In this document: positions 21,847 through 22,648 of the stretch, piece after piece
Numbering within the stretch: position 1 is the stretch's first letter
How the letters are laid out: every line of letters starts with the position of its first letter
DNA from: a virus
DNA: 22,648 bases
Direction: 5' to 3' (one strand)
IMG/VR virus record: IMGVR_UViG_3300043544_000172
Coordinates: 1 to 22,648 of that record
Notes under the pieces: generated by a model
Seen by the model: the letters and a program-made list of their open reading frames with translations, nothing else
The model's database searches: none
Told to the model about the DNA's origin: nothing
Translations under genes and position numbers: made by a program

Positions 21847-22648
21847 CGTCCACCCCCCCTTGGGCCGGTGGCGTTGCCGCGTTGCCACTTCCCTCAAAAG
21901 AAGTGGCAACGGGGTTTATGCCGTTCAGGACACGCTTTTCGCCCCCCGTTGCCACATTGCCACTTGATTTTTCTTTTTCCGGGTCCCTACCCCGGGAATC
22001 GTCACGAAGTGGCAATGTGGCAACACCCTCCTTTTTCTCCGTGCTGGACGGGGCGGAAAGCGTTGCCACTTCTCGGTGGAGAAGTGGCAACGTGGCAACA
22101 CCTGTGAAATCTGTCTCGGCCTCGTCCTGCCCGTTCAGTAGGGAAGCGGGCAGGGCCCAGTAACGCCTGTGCACGTACCCGCTGGACCTCAGCGCCAGCC
22201 GGACGCTTTCCGCCCCATACCGGCGCAGGAGGTAGGCCATCTCCCGGGGGCGGATCCGCTGCCCCCGGCTCTCCGTGCTCCACTTGGCCAAGTGGGTGGC
22301 GTGCACTAGGGTAGCGCCACCATGTTTCACCGGGAGCTCCATGCGCACGTGGCTCTTCCAAGCCGCCTCGTCCTCCTCCTCCGCCGGCTTGTAGGCGTCC
22401 AGGTAGGCCTCCAAGAGGCTCACCAGCCAGTCCAGCTCCTCGGCCTCCGGGGCCTCGTAGTCCACGGTGGCCTGGGCGATGACCTGGACGACGATGTCCC
22501 AGTAGCGCTGGTCCACCCAGCGCAGGAGGTGATGCGTGGCCTGGAAGACGCTGAGGCGGAGGCGCCGCTGGTTGAGCAGGGCTTCCGCCGTGCCCAGCTC
22601 CACGTGCTGTCCGTTCACCACGGCCACGTACCGGGGCGGCGTGGAGAG
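21833..22648 (-). CDS. Unrecognised early protein, 5' end outside window, hosting the repeat array
   Basis: The frame is open to the right edge (codons for L-S-T-P-P-R-Y before GTG 22627), so the gene probably starts beyond the window; GTG 22627 would give 264 residues. The first 175 or so residues seen are a mixed alpha domain (LNQRRLRLSVFQATHHLLRW, later IRPREMAYLLRRYGAESVRLAL, which could be a winged helix). The last 90 residues are hydrophilic and contain V-A-T-L-P-L repeats forced by the DNA array. A replication initiator with an origin in its own gene, as in lambda O, is an attractive but unproven reading. It overlaps the helicase by 14 bases. Confidence 0.65.
   Translation of the reverse strand, partial: LSTPPRYVAVVNGQHVELGTAEALLNQRRLRLSVFQATHHLLRWVDQRYWDIVVQVIAQATVDYEAPEAEELDWLVSLLEAYLDAYKPAEEEDEAAWKSHVRMELPVKHGGATLVHATHLAKWSTESRGQRIRPREMAYLLRRYGAESVRLALRSSGYVHRRYWALPASLLNGQDEAETDFTGVATLPLLHREVATLSAPSSTEKKEGVATLPLRDDSRGRDPEKEKSSGNVATGGEKRVLNGINPVATSFEGSGNAATPPAQGGVDDDWF
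21873..22099. repeat. Mirror-symmetric array of ten GTTGCCAC words (putative origin or operator)
   Basis: Forward words start at 21873 (GTTGCCGC), 21881, 21948, 21956 (ATTGCCAC) and 22062. Reverse words (GTGGCAAC) start at 21903, 22009 (GTGGCAAT), 22017, 22084 and 22092. Seven are exact and three have one mismatch. The order is >> < >> << > <<, and every word has a partner at the same distance from 21986. Nested palindromes result: 21880-21911 (12-bp arms), 21948-22024 (18-bp arms) and 22061-22092 (14-bp arms). The middle has a T-rich run (21967-21978) and a CCGGG/CCCGG hairpin. Repeats read directly; role inferred. Confidence 0.9.

Noticed and set aside
21847-21909. Longer helicase start at 21909
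   Set aside because: The 21 added residues overlap the repeat array and are unlike helicase N-termini. ATG 21846 places Walker A at residue 11, as usual for the family.
21873-22099. CRISPR array interpretation of the repeats
   Set aside because: Words are 8 bp, occur in both orientations and are unevenly spaced. There are no 20-40 bp direct repeats with uniform spacers and no cas genes.

Overview
The window looks like the late (structural) half, plus part of the early region, of a contractile-tailed phage or prophage from a Thermus-like thermophile. The evidence for the host is the very high GC content, proteins rich in Leu, Arg, Glu, Ala and Pro, and many near-perfect Shine-Dalgarno sites (GGAGGTGAT). 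This host call is inference. All convincing genes lie on the minus strand, so transcription runs from high to low coordinates. Packing is tight, with many ATGA or GTGA 4-base overlaps. The only sizeable non-coding gap is 13554-13760. I see no integrase, transposase, lysin, tRNA, rRNA or CRISPR array.

In the order of transcription, the window opens at about 22648-18508 with a DNA-metabolism block. It holds an unrecognised gene that runs off the right edge, a UvrD/Rep-type helicase, a TubC_N-like protein of unknown function, a small two-span membrane protein with two possible starts, a DUF4326 protein, one doubtful tiny ORF, and a RusA-type Holliday-junction resolvase. The 3' end of the first gene carries the most striking DNA structure here. 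Ten copies of an 8-bp word (GTTGCCAC or its complement) are placed in exact mirror symmetry around position 21986. It looks like an iteron array or origin embedded in a coding sequence.

Next comes packaging and head (18482-11139): small and large terminase, a zinc-ribbon protein, a 94-residue unknown, a Mu gp29-like portal, and a MuF-type minor head protein whose C-terminus looks like a PBECR-type RNase toxin domain. Then follow a 207-bp structured leader with an intrinsic terminator-like hairpin, a Mu I-like protease/scaffold with an in-frame internal scaffold start, the major capsid protein, and a small helix-hairpin-helix protein.

The connector and tail follow (11142-19): a DUF1320/Mu gp36-like protein, a virion-morphogenesis (gpG/gpS) protein, a gp37-position terminator-like protein, a 66-residue unknown, sheath and tube. 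After these come a tail assembly chaperone with a likely +1 frameshift, a tape measure with 81-bp tandem repeats, baseplate proteins matching the Mu gp43-gp48 positions, and a tail fibre. Gene order follows Mu closely, except that the gpG-like gene has moved downstream of the gp36-like gene. The early block shows no transposition genes, so a Mu-like virion seems to be combined with a different replication strategy.
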